Part shown: positions 7,626 to 17,386 of the stretch, piece by piece
Layout of the letters: the number at the start of each line of letters is the position of its first letter
Position numbering within the stretch: position 1 is the first letter of the stretch
NCBI RefSeq assembly: GCF_900240335.1
Contig: NZ_LT964979.1
Location: 558,001-622,000, forward strand
DNA length: 64,000 bases
From: Flavimobilis massiliensis
Lineage (GTDB): Bacteria > Actinomycetota > Actinomycetes > Actinomycetales > Cellulomonadaceae
Direction of reading: 5' to 3'
Notes under the pieces: model-generated
Seen by the model: the letters and a program-made list of their open reading frames with translations, nothing else
What the model was told of the DNA's origin: nothing
Databases searched by the model: none
Program-made: the position numbers and the translations under genes

Positions 7626-10600
7626 TCACACCGAGAAGTACTTCGCCTCCGGGTGGTGGAAGACGAACGCGTCGGTCGACTGCTCGGGGTGGAGCTGGAG
7701 CTCGTCGGAGAGCTCGACGCCGACGCGCTCGGGGCGCAGCAGCTCGACGACCTTGCGACGGTCCTCCATGTCAGGGCACGCGGGGTAGCCGAGCGAGTAG
7801 CGTGCACCGCGGTACTCGAGGTCGAACATGCCGGCGACATCCGTCGGATCCTCCGCCGCGAAGCCCAGCTCCTCGCGCACACGCGAGTGCCAGAACTCCG
7901 CGAGCGCCTCCGTCATCTGCACGGACAGGCCGTGGAGCTCCATGTACTCGCGGTACTTGTTCGCCGCGAAGAGCTCCGCCGTGGCGTCGTTGACGCGCGC
8001 CCCGATCGTCACGAGCTGCACCCCGAGCACGTCGATCTCACCGGACTCGCGCGACCGCACGAAGTCCGCGAGGCACAGGTGACGGTCGCGCCGCTGCCGC
8101 GGGAACGTGAAGCGCAGCCGCTCGGTGCCGGGCTCGCCGCCCGAGCCGCCGTCGGGCCCCTCGTGGTGGAGCACGACGACGTCGTTGCCCTCGGCGACGA
8201 CGGGGAAGTAGCCGTAGACAACGGTCGGCTCGAAGAGCTCCTCGGCGACGATCCGGTCGAGCCAGCCACGCAGCCGCGGCCGCCCCTCGGCCTCGACGAG
8301 CTCGTCATAGCCGGGACCGTCGCCGCGCGTCGGCTTGAGGCCCCACTGACCCATGAACGTCGCGCGCTCGTCGAGGAACCCCGCGTAGTCGGCCAGGCGG
8401 ATGCCCTTGACGATGCGCGTGCCCCAGAATGGCGGCGTCGGCACCGGGTTGTCGGCGGCGACGTCGGAACGTGCGGGCAGGTCCTCCGGTTCGGTGAACG
8501 TCGGCGTGACGACCGTGTGCCGGCGCTTCTTGAGCGGGGGCAGCCCGACGGCGTCGCGTGCCTCGCCGCGCGCGATGCGCACGAGCGGCTCCATGAGCCG
8601 CAGGCCCTCGAACGCGTCCTTCGCGTAGCGGACCTCACCCTCGTAGAGGTCAGCGAGGTCGTCCTCGACGAAGACACGCGTGAGCGCCGCACCGCCGAGG
8701 ATCACCGGGTACTTGCTCGCAAGCCCGCGTGAGTTGAGCTCGAGGAGGTTCTCCTTCATGACGAGCGTCGACTTCACGAGCAGCCCCGACATGCCGATGA
8801 CGTCCGCGCCGTGCTCCTCGGCGGCCTCGATCATCGCGCCGATCGTCTGCTTGATGCCGATGTTGACGACCGTGTAGCCGTTGTTCGTGAGGATGATGTC
8901 GACGAGGTTCTTGCCGATGTCGTGGACGTCGCCCCGCACGGTCGCGAGGACGATCGTGCCCTTGGAGCCCGTGCCCTCGACCTTCTCCATGTGTGGCTCG
9001 AGGTACGCGACGGCTTGCTTCATCGTCTCGGCGGACTGCAGGACGAACGGCAGCTGCATCTCGCCGCGGCCGAAGAGCTCGCCGACGACCTTCATGCCCT
9101 CGAGCAGGTGGTCGTTGACGATGTCGAGGGCCTTGATCCCGGCGCCGAGCGCCTCGTCGAGGTCGTCGGTCATGCCCTTGGCCTCGCCGTCGACGATGCG
9201 CCGCGCGAGGCGCTCACCGAGCGGCAGCGCGGCGAGCTCGGCAGCCCGCTGGTCCTTGAGCGAGGCGGAGTCGACGCCCGCGAAGAGGTCGAGCAGGTGC
9301 GCGAGCGGGTCATGCGTGAGGTTGCCCTCGTCGTCGTAGCGGCGGCGGTCCCACACGAGGTCGAGCGCGGCCTCGCGCTGCTCGTCGGGGATCTTCGCGA
9401 GCGGCAGGATCTTTGCGGCGTGGACGATCGCCGAGTCGAGGCCCGCCTTGACGGCCTCGTGAAGGAACACCGAGTTGAGGACGGTGCGCGCGGCCGGGTT
9501 GAGACCGAAGGAGACGTTGGAGACGCCGAGCGTCGTGTGGACGCCCGGGTAGCGCTTCTTGAGCTCGCGGATCGCCTCGATCGTCTCGATCGCGTCCCGT
9601 CGCGTCTCCTCCTGACCCGTCGCGATCGGGAAGGTGAGAGCGTCGACGATGATGTCCTCGACGGCCATGCCCCAGCGTCCGGTGAGGTCGTCGATGAGAC
9701 GGGAGGCGATTGCCACCTTGTGGTCCGCGGTGCGCGCCTGTCCCTCCTCGTCGATGGTGAGGGCGACGACGGCGGCGCCGTGCTCGCGCACGAGCGGCAT
9801 GATCCGCTGGTAGCGGGACGTCGGCCCGTCGCCGTCCTCAAAGTTCACGGAGTTGACGACGGCCCGCCCGCCGACGAGCTCGAGGCCCGCCTGGAGGACC
9901 TCCGGCTCCGTCGAATCGAGGACGAGCGGCAGCGTCGACGCGCTCGCAAGGCGCGAGACGACCTCGCGCGCGTCGGCGACACCGTCACGTCCGACGTAGT
10001 CGATGCAGACGTCGAGCAGGTGCGCGCCGTCGCGGGTCTGGTCGCGCGCGATGCGCACGCACTCGTCCCACTCGCCCGCGAGCATCGCCTCGCGGAACGC
10101 CTTGGACCCGTTGGCGTTCGTGCGCTCGCCGATCGCGAGGAAGCTCGCGTCCTGGTCGAAGTCGACGTGCGTGTAGAGGCTCGCGACGCCCTGCTCGACG
10201 ACGGGCGTGCGCGGCGTGAGCGGCGCACCGCCGACGGCCTCGACGACAGCGCGCAGGTGCTCGGGCGTCGTCCCGCAGCAGCCACCGACGAGCGCGAGGC
10301 CGAACTCGCCCACGAACTGCTTGTGGGCTGCGGCGAGCTCCGCGGGCGTGAGCGGGTAGACCGCACCGTGCGCGCCGATCTCCGGCAGACCCGCGTTGGG
10401 CATGCACGTCACGGGCATGGGGGAGTGCTTGGAGAGGTGGCGCAGGTGCTCGCTCATCTCGGCGGGGCCCGTCGCGCAGTTGAGGCCGATCGCGTCGACA
10501 CCGAGGACGCGCAGCGTCGTGAGCGCCGCGCCGATCTCGGAGCCCATGAGCATCGTGCCCGTCGTCTCGACGGTGACCTGCGCGATGATCGGCACGTGCT

Positions 10601-11159
10601 GGCCGAGGCGCTCCATCGCGGCCTTCGCGCCGTTGACGGCGGACTTCGTCTGGAGGAGGTCCTGGCTCGTCTCGACGAGGATCGCGTCCGCGCCGCCGCG
10701 CACGAGCCCCTCGGCCTGGAGCGAAAACGTGTCCTTGAGGTGCGCGTACGTCGTGTGACCGAGGCTCGGCAGCTTGGTGCCGGGGCCCATCGAGCCGAGC
10801 ACCCACCGCTCGCGGCCGTCGGCAGCCGTGTGCTTGTCCGCGCTGCGGCGCGCGATGACGGCGCCGGCCTCGGCGAGCTCGGTGATGCGGTCGTCGATGC
10901 CGTAGTCGGAGAGGTTCGACCAGTTGGCGCCGAACGTGTTCGTCTCGACGCAGTCGACGCCGACCTCGAAGTAGCGGTCGTGCACGGACTCGACGACGTC
11001 GGGCCGCGTGACGTTGAGGATCTCGTTGCAGCCCTCGAGGTTCTCGAAATCGTCGAGCGTGAGATCCGCTTCCTGAAGCATCGTGCCCATCGCGCCGTCG
11101 GCGACGACGACCCTCGTGGCGAGTGCGTTCTTGAACGATGCGGCGCGGGCTGTGAGCAT
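7626..11159 (-). CDS. metH: cobalamin-dependent methionine synthase MetH
   Basis: A 1177-residue protein with the full MetH order: homocysteine-binding barrel (zinc ligands from IGLNCATG near 225 and the GGCCGTTP pair near 291), pterin/methyl-THF barrel (from FLAIGERTNANGSKAFREAM near 335), cobalamin cap and B12-binding domain with DVHDIGKN near residue 740 (His ligates cobalt), and C-terminal SAM-dependent reactivation domain. It transfers a methyl group from methyltetrahydrofolate to homocysteine in the cytoplasm. Length is normal (about 1150-1230). TAGACT (complement of 11166-11171) stands 6 nt before ATG 11159, indicating a leaderless transcript, and no B12 riboswitch was found upstream. 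Confidence 0.95.
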   Translation of the reverse strand: MLTARAASFKNALATRVVVADGAMGTMLQEADLTLDDFENLEGCNEILNVTRPDVVESVHDRYFEVGVDCVETNTFGANWSNLSDYGIDDRITELAEAGAVIARRSADKHTAADGRERWVLGSMGPGTKLPSLGHTTYAHLKDTFSLQAEGLVRGGADAILVETSQDLLQTKSAVNGAKAAMERLGQHVPIIAQVTVETTGTMLMGSEIGAALTTLRVLGVDAIGLNCATGPAEMSEHLRHLSKHSPMPVTCMPNAGLPEIGAHGAVYPLTPAELAAAHKQFVGEFGLALVGGCCGTTPEHLRAVVEAVGGAPLTPRTPVVEQGVASLYTHVDFDQDASFLAIGERTNANGSKAFREAMLAGEWDECVRIARDQTRDGAHLLDVCIDYVGRDGVADAREVVSRLASASTLPLVLDSTEPEVLQAGLELVGGRAVVNSVNFEDGDGPTSRYQRIMPLVREHGAAVVALTIDEEGQARTADHKVAIASRLIDDLTGRWGMAVEDIIVDALTFPIATGQEETRRDAIETIEAIRELKKRYPGVHTTLGVSNVSFGLNPAARTVLNSVFLHEAVKAGLDSAIVHAAKILPLAKIPDEQREAALDLVWDRRRYDDEGNLTHDPLAHLLDLFAGVDSASLKDQRAAELAALPLGERLARRIVDGEAKGMTDDLDEALGAGIKALDIVNDHLLEGMKVVGELFGRGEMQLPFVLQSAETMKQAVAYLEPHMEKVEGTGSKGTIVLATVRGDVHDIGKNLVDIILTNNGYTVVNIGIKQTIGAMIEAAEEHGADVIGMSGLLVKSTLVMKENLLELNSRGLASKYPVILGGAALTRVFVEDDLADLYEGEVRYAKDAFEGLRLMEPLVRIARGEARDAVGLPPLKKRRHTVVTPTFTEPEDLPARSDVAADNPVPTPPFWGTRIVKGIRLADYAGFLDERATFMGQWGLKPTRGDGPGYDELVEAEGRPRLRGWLDRIVAEELFEPTVVYGYFPVVAEGNDVVVLHHEGPDGGSGGEPGTERLRFTFPRQRRDRHLCLADFVRSRESGEIDVLGVQLVTIGARVNDATAELFAANKYREYMELHGLSVQMTEALAEFWHSRVREELGFAAEDPTDVAGMFDLEYRGARYSLGYPACPDMEDRRKVVELLRPERVGVELSDELQLHPEQSTDAFVFHHPEAKYFSV

Positions 11160-11226
11160 GACGGCAGTCTAGGGAGGAGTGTCGCGTGCCGTCCGCGCTG
11201 CCCGTACCTCGGTCTCCGGCCCCGGT

Positions 11227-11269
11227 AATCCGCGCAGATGGTTGCTCGCAGTGACCATCAGCGCGGATT
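11227..11269 (-). terminator. strong hairpin between parC and metH
   Basis: AATCCGCGC (11227-11235) and GATGGT (11237-11242) pair with ACCATC (11254-11259) and GCGCGGATT (11261-11269), interrupted by one A-A mismatch, with an 11-nt loop. It begins 16 nt beyond the parC stop and has no U-tract, as is common for actinobacterial terminators. Confidence 0.6.
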
Positions 11270-11284
11270 CTCGCGAGAGTGGGA

Positions 11285-13741
11285 TCAGCCGATCGCGTGG
11301 AGGGGAACCTTGAGCGCGACGCCCGAGCCGTCGCGGCGCTCGGCGACCTCGGGCAGCGGGACGGCCTGACCGCCCGACGCGACACCGTGCGCGGGCGACG
11401 GACCCACCCACGCGTGCAGGAGCGTGTCCTCGCCCTTGAGGAAGCGGTGCGCGCGCACGCCCCCGGTCGCCCGACCCTTCGACGGATAGGCGGTGTACGG
11501 CGTGACCTTCGCGGCTCCTGCCTCGGTGCCCGGCAGCGCCGTCGACGAGCCCGACACCGTGACGACGACCGACTGCGGCCCGAGGCCCGCGGGGACGACG
11601 CCGAAGAAGCGCACCTGCTCGCCGTCGGCGAGCCGCAGGCCCGCCATGCCTCCGGCGGCGCGGCCCTGCGGACGCACCTGCGACGCCGAGAAGTGCAGCA
11701 GCGACGCGTCGGTCGAGATGAGGACGAGCTCGTCGTCGTCCGTGCACGCGCCCGCGCCGACGACCTCGTCGCCGTCCTTGAGCGTGATGACGTCCCACGC
11801 GTCCTTGCCCGGAACGTCGTCCTGCGCGACGCGCTTGACGACGCCCTGACGAGTCCCGAGGACGACGGTCGGCGCGAACGAGTCGAGCGACACGAGCGTG
11901 AGCACACGCTCGCCTGGCTCGAGCGCGACGATCTCGCCGACGGGAGCGCCGCCGCCGAGCGAGGGTGCGCCGCCCGTGGGCGGCAGCGCCGGCAGCTCGA
12001 GGACGTCGACGCGCACGATCCGGCCGCGGTTCGTCACTGCGCCCACCTGACCGCGGGCCGTCGCAGCGACCTGCGCGGCGAGCGCGTCGTGCGCCGAGCG
12101 CTCCTCGCTGCGGACGGGCTCGTCGCCGTCGGTCGTGCGGGCGAGCAGCCCCGTCGCGGAGAGCAGCACCCAGCAGGGGGAGTCGGCGACCTCGAGGGGC
12201 GTCGCGGACGCCTTGCGCGCGGCCGGCGTCTCGCCGCCCGACGACTCGAGGAGGATCGTCCGGCGTGGCGTGCCGTGCACGCGCGCGACCTCGGCCATCT
12301 CCTCGGAGACGAGCGCACGCAGCCGCGGCTCGGACGCGAGGATCGCCTCGAGCTCGGCGATCTCCGCGCGCAGCTTCGCCTGTTCGTCCTCGAGCTCGAT
12401 GCGCGAGAACTTCGTGAGCCGGCGCAGGCGCAGCTCGAGGATGTAGTCCGCCTGGAGCGTCGAGAGGTCGAAGACCTGCATGAGGCGGCTGCGCGCAGAA
12501 TCAGCGTCGTCAGACGTGCGGATGACCTCGATGACCTCGTCGATGTCGAGGATCGCGACGAGGAGACCGTCGACAAGGTGGAGGCGCTCGCGTCGTCGAT
12601 CGAGGCGGTATGTGCAGCGTCGCCGCACGACGTCGAGCCGATGGTCGACCCACACCTGGAGGAGTTCCTTGAGCCCGAGCGTGCGCGGCTGACCGTCAAC
12701 GAGCGCGACGTTGTTCATGCCGAACGAGTCCTCGAGCGGCGTGAGCCGGTAAAGCTGCTCGAGCACGGCCTCGGGGTTGAAGCCGGTCTTCACCTCGATG
12801 ACGATCCGCAGGCCGTGCTCGCGGTCGGTGAGGTCGGTCGCCGCGGAGATCCCGGAGATCTTCTTGTTCTTGACGCCGTCGGCGATCTTCTCGATGACCT
12901 TCTCGGGGCCCACCTGGTAGGGGAGCTCCGTGATGACGATGCCCTTGCGCTTGGCTGTGACGTTCTCGATGCGTGCGGTCGCACGCGTCCGGAACGAGCC
13001 GCGGCCCGTGCGGTAGGCGTCCCGGACCCCCTCGAGGCCGACGATCTTGCCGCCGCCAGGGAGGTCCGGGCCGGGCACGAAACGCATGAGCTCCTCGAGC
13101 TCGGCATCCGGGTTGTCGAGCAGGTGGCGGGCGGCCGCGACGACCTCGATGAGGTTGTGCGGCGCCATGTTCGTCGCCATGCCGACGGCGATGCCCGTCG
13201 TGCCGTTGACGAGGAGATTGGGGATCGCGGCGGGGAGGACCTCGGGCTGCGTGAGCTTGTTGTCGTAGTTGGGGACGAAGTTGACGACGTCCTCGCCGAG
13301 GTCCGCCGTCATCGCCATGGCGGCCGATGCGAGGCGAGCCTCCGTGTACCGGGGCGCTGCGGGGCCGTCGTCGAGCGAACCGAAGTTGCCATGGCCGTCG
13401 ACGAGCGGCAGCCGCAACGAGAAGTCCTGCGCGAGACGCACGAGTGCGTCGTAGATCGCGACGTCGCCGTGCGGGTGGAGCTTGCCCATGACCTCGCCGG
13501 TGACACGCGCGGACTTCACGTAGGGGCGGTCCGGGCGCAAGCCCATGTCGGCCATCTGGTAGAGGATGCGGCGCTGGACGGGCTTGAGCCCGTCGCGCGC
13601 GTCCGGTAGCGCCCGTGCGTAGATGACCGAGTACGCGTACTCGAGGAACGACCCGCGCATCTCCTCGCCGACGTCGATGTCGACGATCTTCTCGACGTAG
13701 TCCTCGCCGGGGTCGACGGTCTTCGAGGTCCTGCGGGCCAT
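11285..13741 (-). CDS. parC: type II topoisomerase subunit A, ParC-like (topoisomerase IV)
   Basis: An 818-residue breakage-reunion subunit. The catalytic tyrosine is Y132 in PRYTEARL. The N-terminal winged-helix domain (KPVQRRILYQM, GKLHPHGD) and a C-terminal DNA-wrapping beta-propeller from about residue 510 are present. It cuts and religates DNA with an ATPase partner (ParE or GyrB), not in this window. The residue equivalent to the quinolone-contacting Ser83 of E. coli GyrA is V94 (HGDVAIYD), while the acidic partner D98 is kept. The start ATG 13741 has GAGGAG 11 nt upstream. It could also be called a second GyrA; the ParC name rests on divergence from the canonical GyrA HGDxSIYD pattern. 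Confidence 0.85.
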   Translation of the reverse strand: MARRTSKTVDPGEDYVEKIVDIDVGEEMRGSFLEYAYSVIYARALPDARDGLKPVQRRILYQMADMGLRPDRPYVKSARVTGEVMGKLHPHGDVAIYDALVRLAQDFSLRLPLVDGHGNFGSLDDGPAAPRYTEARLASAAMAMTADLGEDVVNFVPNYDNKLTQPEVLPAAIPNLLVNGTTGIAVGMATNMAPHNLIEVVAAARHLLDNPDAELEELMRFVPGPDLPGGGKIVGLEGVRDAYRTGRGSFRTRATARIENVTAKRKGIVITELPYQVGPEKVIEKIADGVKNKKISGISAATDLTDREHGLRIVIEVKTGFNPEAVLEQLYRLTPLEDSFGMNNVALVDGQPRTLGLKELLQVWVDHRLDVVRRRCTYRLDRRRERLHLVDGLLVAILDIDEVIEVIRTSDDADSARSRLMQVFDLSTLQADYILELRLRRLTKFSRIELEDEQAKLRAEIAELEAILASEPRLRALVSEEMAEVARVHGTPRRTILLESSGGETPAARKASATPLEVADSPCWVLLSATGLLARTTDGDEPVRSEERSAHDALAAQVAATARGQVGAVTNRGRIVRVDVLELPALPPTGGAPSLGGGAPVGEIVALEPGERVLTLVSLDSFAPTVVLGTRQGVVKRVAQDDVPGKDAWDVITLKDGDEVVGAGACTDDDELVLISTDASLLHFSASQVRPQGRAAGGMAGLRLADGEQVRFFGVVPAGLGPQSVVVTVSGSSTALPGTEAGAAKVTPYTAYPSKGRATGGVRAHRFLKGEDTLLHAWVGPSPAHGVASGGQAVPLPEVAERRDGSGVALKVPLHAIG

Positions 13742-13850
13742 GGGTGGGTGCGCTCCTCACGCTCGACGATCAGCCGTCATTGTCGCCGCCCGGCAGGGTG
13801 CGGGGCGAACGGCGCGCCGCGCCGGCCCTCACCGGCTCGGACGCGCCGCG

Positions 13851-13864
13851 TCAGGCTAGCCTGA
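13851..13864. promoter_or_regulatory. 14-bp perfect palindrome over the pat -10 element
   Basis: TCAGGCTAGCCTGA is a perfect inverted repeat. It contains TAGCCT (13857-13862), which stands 6 nt before the GTG of the pat gene and is the likely -10 hexamer. A bound repressor would block this promoter. No regulator family was assigned. Confidence 0.4.
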
Positions 13865-13868
13865 GGCT

Positions 13869-16712
13869 GTGACACTGACGACGCCGGACGGCGCCGCCCG
13901 CTACCCCGTGGAGTGGGAGGCGGACGTCATCCTGCGCGACGGGTCGACGACGCACCTGCGGCCGATCACCCCGGAGGATGCCGACGCGCTCCAGGCGTTC
14001 CACGTCGCGCAGTCGGAGCGCTCGATCTACATGCGGTTCTTCGCGCCGCTCAAGCGGCTCCCTGAGCGTGACCTCGAGCGGTTCACGCACGTGGACCACG
14101 TCGACCGGGTCGCGATCATCGCGGTCGCGTCGCCGACGACGACCGCGGCCGCGCCCCTCGCCCTCGCGGACGGGACGCCCGAGCCCGAGGAGCGGATCCT
14201 CGGGGTCGCGCGCTACGACCGCATCACTCCCGACGAGGCCGAGGTGGCGTTCAACATCGCCGACTCCGTCCAGGGCCGTGGCCTCGGCTCGGTCCTGCTC
14301 GAGCACGTCGCGGCCGCCGCGAGGGAGCGTGGTGTCCGGCGCTTCTCGGCGGAGGTGCTCCCGCAGAACACGCGCATGCTCGCGGTCTTCCGGGAGGCGG
14401 GGTACGACGTCTCGCAGCGCGTCGAGGACGGCATCGTCACAGTGTCGTTCGACCTCGACCCGACGGAACGTTCACGGACCGTCATGGCGGAACGTGAGCG
14501 CCGGGCGGAGGCCCGCTCGGTGCAGGGCCTGCTCGAGGTGGCGTCGGTCGTCGTCGTCACGGACCCGGACGCGCCTGCTGGGTCACCCGTCGCGCTCCTC
14601 GCGGAGCGCGCCGTCGAGTCGCTCGTCGTGACGCGACGCCTCGTGCCGCCGGGCGCCCGTGACGAGGCGGGCGGCGCCGACGGTCAGGAGAGCGCCGATG
14701 GGGACGGCGTTCCCGGGCTGCAGATCGACGTCGTCGGGCTCGGCGGCACGAGCCGTCTGTGGAACCGGGACGAGGTGACCTACCACGCGACGCTCGACGA
14801 GCTGCGCTCGACGGGCCGGACGGTCGACCTCGCGGTCGTCGCGCTCGACGCGGACGCGACCGTCGAGGCCGTGCGGGACCTCGCGCACCTCGGACCGCGG
14901 GGTGTCGTCGTCCTCGGCGAGGGCTTCGCCGAGACCGGCAGCGACGGTCTGGCCCTTCAGCGCGACCTCCTCCACACGGCCCGCACCGCGGGCATGCGCG
15001 TCGTCGGTCCGGGTTCGTACGGGCTCGCCCGGCTCACGGGCGACGCGCCGGTCGCCGCGACGATCGCCGCGGGCGCACCCGCACCGGGACGCATCGGCTT
15101 GTTCTGCCAGTCGTCACCGACGGCGGTGACGCTCCTCGCCACGTTCGCGCGACGGGGGCTGGGCCTTTCGACGTTCCTCTCGGCGGGCAACCGGGCGGAC
15201 GTCTCGGGCAACGACCTCATGCAGTTCTGGCACGAGGACGCGGCGACGGACGTCGTGTGCCTCTACCTCGAGTCGATCGGCAACCCGCGCAAGTTCTCAC
15301 GCATCGCGCGGCGCCTGTCGACGGTGAAACCGGTCGTCGTCGTCACGGCGGGGCGTTCCGGCCAGGTCGTGCCGCCTGGGCATGCGGTCCGGGCGTCGCA
15401 CGCGCCACGGCGGACGCTCGAGGAGATGCTCCGGCAGTCGGGCGTCATCCGGGTCGAGAACACTCACCAGATGGCGGACGTCGCGCAGCTGCTCGACACG
15501 CAGCCGCTCCCGGCGGGGCGGCGCATCGGCATCGTCACGTCGTCGGCGGCGCTCGCGTCGCTCGTCGCCGAGGCAGCGAGCTCGGCTGGTCTCCTCGTCA
15601 CGGAGCACGTCGGGATCGTCGGGGAGTCCGCCGACGACGCGACGGCCGCCGCCGTCGTCGACGAGGTCGCCGGCGGTGAGATCGACGCGCTCGTCGCAGT
15701 CGACATCCCCGTCCTCGGGCTCGGCGACGGCGCGTTCACACGTGCCATCGCGCGCGCCGCGGCGCGGACGGGCCGGACGACGGTCGCGTCGGTCCTCGGC
15801 CGCCACGGGCTCGTCGACGAGCTCGCGAGCACGACCGACGACGGCAGACGCGTCCAGGTGCCGGCGTACGCGACGCCCGAGGACGCGGTGCTCGCGCTCG
15901 CGTCGGTCGCGCGCTACGCCGCGTGGCGTGAGCGTGACCACGGCGAGTACCTGCGACCTGACGCGGACCAGGCGCGGGCCCTCGAACTTGCGGAAAGCTG
16001 GACGCTGGCTGACGAAGAGGTGACGCTCGCGCCCGAGCAGGTCGCCGAGCTTCTCGCGTGCTACGGCATCGACGTCGAACCTTCGATCGAGGTCTACGAC
16101 GCCGAGTCGGCCGTCGTTGCGGCCGAGCGGCTCGGCTGGCCGGTCGCGCTCAGGAACATGGACGCGGCGCTGCGCCACCGGCAGGACCTCGGCGGTGTGC
16201 GGCTCGGGCTCCAGGACGTGGACGACCTCCGCGAGGCGTTCGCCGCGATGCGCGCGGAGGGGCAGGAGCGACTGGGCACCGAGGTGCGGCTCGAGGTGCA
16301 GTCGATGGTGCCCGCAGGTGTCGCGTGCGTCGTCCGGACGGTCGAGGACCCGCTGTTCGGGCCCGTCGTCGCGTTCGGGCTCGCGGGGGACGCGATCGAT
16401 CTACTCGGCGACGTTTCGTACGGCATCCCGCCGCTCACGGACGTCGACGTCGACGAGATGGTGCGGTCCGTCAAGGCGGCTCCGAAGCTCTTCGGCTACC
16501 AGGGGCTCGCGCCGATGGACACGGCTGCTGTCGAGGGCGTCCTCGCGCGTGCCTCGCGGCTCGCCGACGACCTCCCGGTGCTGCGGTCCCTCGAGCTCTA
16601 TCCCATCGTCGTCGCGCACGAGGGTGCGCGCGTGCTGCACGCGCGGGCGACGCTCGGGCGCACGCTCCGGCCCGATGAGTCCCGTCGCGCGATGCCCGCG
16701 CCGCCCCGCTGA
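13869..16712 (+). CDS. pat: GNAT acetyltransferase fused to NDP-forming acyl-CoA synthetase-like domains (Pat-type protein acetyltransferase)
   Basis: A 947-residue fusion. Residues ~15-200 form a GNAT domain with the acetyl-CoA loop QGRGLGSVLL near 135. Residues ~220-700 resemble the CoA-binding and succinyl-CoA-ligase-like domains of NDP-forming acyl-CoA synthetases, and ~715-940 an ATP-grasp part. The GNAT-first order is that of Streptomyces PatA-type enzymes, which acetylate lysines of metabolic enzymes such as acetyl-CoA synthetase. In those proteins the synthetase part is thought to be regulatory rather than catalytic, and which applies here is not visible. GTG 13869 follows TAGCCT by 6 nt, so the mRNA is probably leaderless. 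It is transcribed divergently from parC. Confidence 0.85.
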   Translation: MTLTTPDGAARYPVEWEADVILRDGSTTHLRPITPEDADALQAFHVAQSERSIYMRFFAPLKRLPERDLERFTHVDHVDRVAIIAVASPTTTAAAPLALADGTPEPEERILGVARYDRITPDEAEVAFNIADSVQGRGLGSVLLEHVAAAARERGVRRFSAEVLPQNTRMLAVFREAGYDVSQRVEDGIVTVSFDLDPTERSRTVMAERERRAEARSVQGLLEVASVVVVTDPDAPAGSPVALLAERAVESLVVTRRLVPPGARDEAGGADGQESADGDGVPGLQIDVVGLGGTSRLWNRDEVTYHATLDELRSTGRTVDLAVVALDADATVEAVRDLAHLGPRGVVVLGEGFAETGSDGLALQRDLLHTARTAGMRVVGPGSYGLARLTGDAPVAATIAAGAPAPGRIGLFCQSSPTAVTLLATFARRGLGLSTFLSAGNRADVSGNDLMQFWHEDAATDVVCLYLESIGNPRKFSRIARRLSTVKPVVVVTAGRSGQVVPPGHAVRASHAPRRTLEEMLRQSGVIRVENTHQMADVAQLLDTQPLPAGRRIGIVTSSAALASLVAEAASSAGLLVTEHVGIVGESADDATAAAVVDEVAGGEIDALVAVDIPVLGLGDGAFTRAIARAAARTGRTTVASVLGRHGLVDELASTTDDGRRVQVPAYATPEDAVLALASVARYAAWRERDHGEYLRPDADQARALELAESWTLADEEVTLAPEQVAELLACYGIDVEPSIEVYDAESAVVAAERLGWPVALRNMDAALRHRQDLGGVRLGLQDVDDLREAFAAMRAEGQERLGTEVRLEVQSMVPAGVACVVRTVEDPLFGPVVAFGLAGDAIDLLGDVSYGIPPLTDVDVDEMVRSVKAAPKLFGYQGLAPMDTAAVEGVLARASRLADDLPVLRSLELYPIVVAHEGARVLHARATLGRTLRPDESRRAMPAPPR

Positions 16713-16796
16713 CCACAACGGCCCGCGGTGTGCGACGTGTCCACGCCGCTCGGATACCGGCGACTGGCCGCGGGCCGAGTCTGGGATGATGGTCGG

Positions 16797-17384
16797 GTGA
16801 CTTCTTCGACGACCGACAACCGTGAGGCGCTCCGCGACCGGCTCCAGCGAGCCGGGTACTACCCGGAGCTCGTGCTCGACATCGTCGAGGGCGCCGTCGT
16901 CGGGGAGAGCATCCGGGAGTCCCTCGTCCACGTCGAGACGACGTTCGCGACGAACGAGGTCCACCGTCACGTCACGGTGCTCGTCCTCACCCCGACGCGT
17001 CTCGTGTCCGTCCACGTCGACGATCAGCCCGCCGACGCCGAGCACGCGGTGGCGAGCGCGATCGCGACGAGCGAGGTCCTGCCGCTGTCCGCGGTGCGGT
17101 CCGTCGTCACGACGCACGTCGTCGTGTCGCCCGCCGATCACGTGCCGGGCGAGCCGCCGTCCGAGGTGACGATCGCGGTCGGCTGGGGCGCGGTCAACCG
17201 TGTCGAGCTCGAGCCGGCAGGATGCGGCGATCCAGGTTGCGACGCCGACCACGGCCTCACGGGCACGATGTCTCCCGACGACGTCGTGCTGCGCGTGAGC
17301 GCGCAGGCCGAGGGCGTCGCCGCGGTCCGCGAGGCCCTCGCGTTCGCGCGGGCCCTCGCGGCCGCGACCGGTCAGCACGGCTGA
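16797..17384 (+). CDS. DUF5998 family protein
   Basis: A 195-residue cytoplasmic protein of the actinobacterial DUF5998 family, function unknown. It has no membrane segment. It shows an alternating strand pattern with HVTVLVLTPTRLVSVHVDD in the middle and a small cysteine-containing insertion (AGCGDPGCDADHG) near residue 147. GTG 16797 was chosen because GATGAT sits 6 nt upstream, a leaderless arrangement, and because the longer frame from 16728 has no start signal. The phosphodiesterase gene starts 2 nt after its stop, so the two are co-transcribed, as in many relatives. Confidence 0.75.
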   Translation: MTSSTTDNREALRDRLQRAGYYPELVLDIVEGAVVGESIRESLVHVETTFATNEVHRHVTVLVLTPTRLVSVHVDDQPADAEHAVASAIATSEVLPLSAVRSVVTTHVVVSPADHVPGEPPSEVTIAVGWGAVNRVELEPAGCGDPGCDADHGLTGTMSPDDVVLRVSAQAEGVAAVREALAFARALAAATGQHG

Positions 17385-17386
17385 CC

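Noticed and set aside
8811..11228. An 805-residue plus-strand frame opposite metH
   Set aside because: It is a shadow of high-GC codon bias. It lacks recognisable domains, while metH on the other strand has every family motif.
11160..11284. A cobalamin riboswitch upstream of metH
   Set aside because: The gap is only ~125 nt and has no B12-box sequence. The hairpin present fits a parC terminator and the promoter sits directly at the start codon.
11279..13609. A 776-residue plus-strand frame opposite parC
   Set aside because: Antisense shadow dominated by Arg, Asp and Val repeats with no family; parC is unmistakable.
13851..13864. A DtxR/IdeR iron box upstream of pat
   Set aside because: The palindrome TCAGGCTAGCCTGA is 5 bp shorter in its core than the iron box and lacks its spacing.
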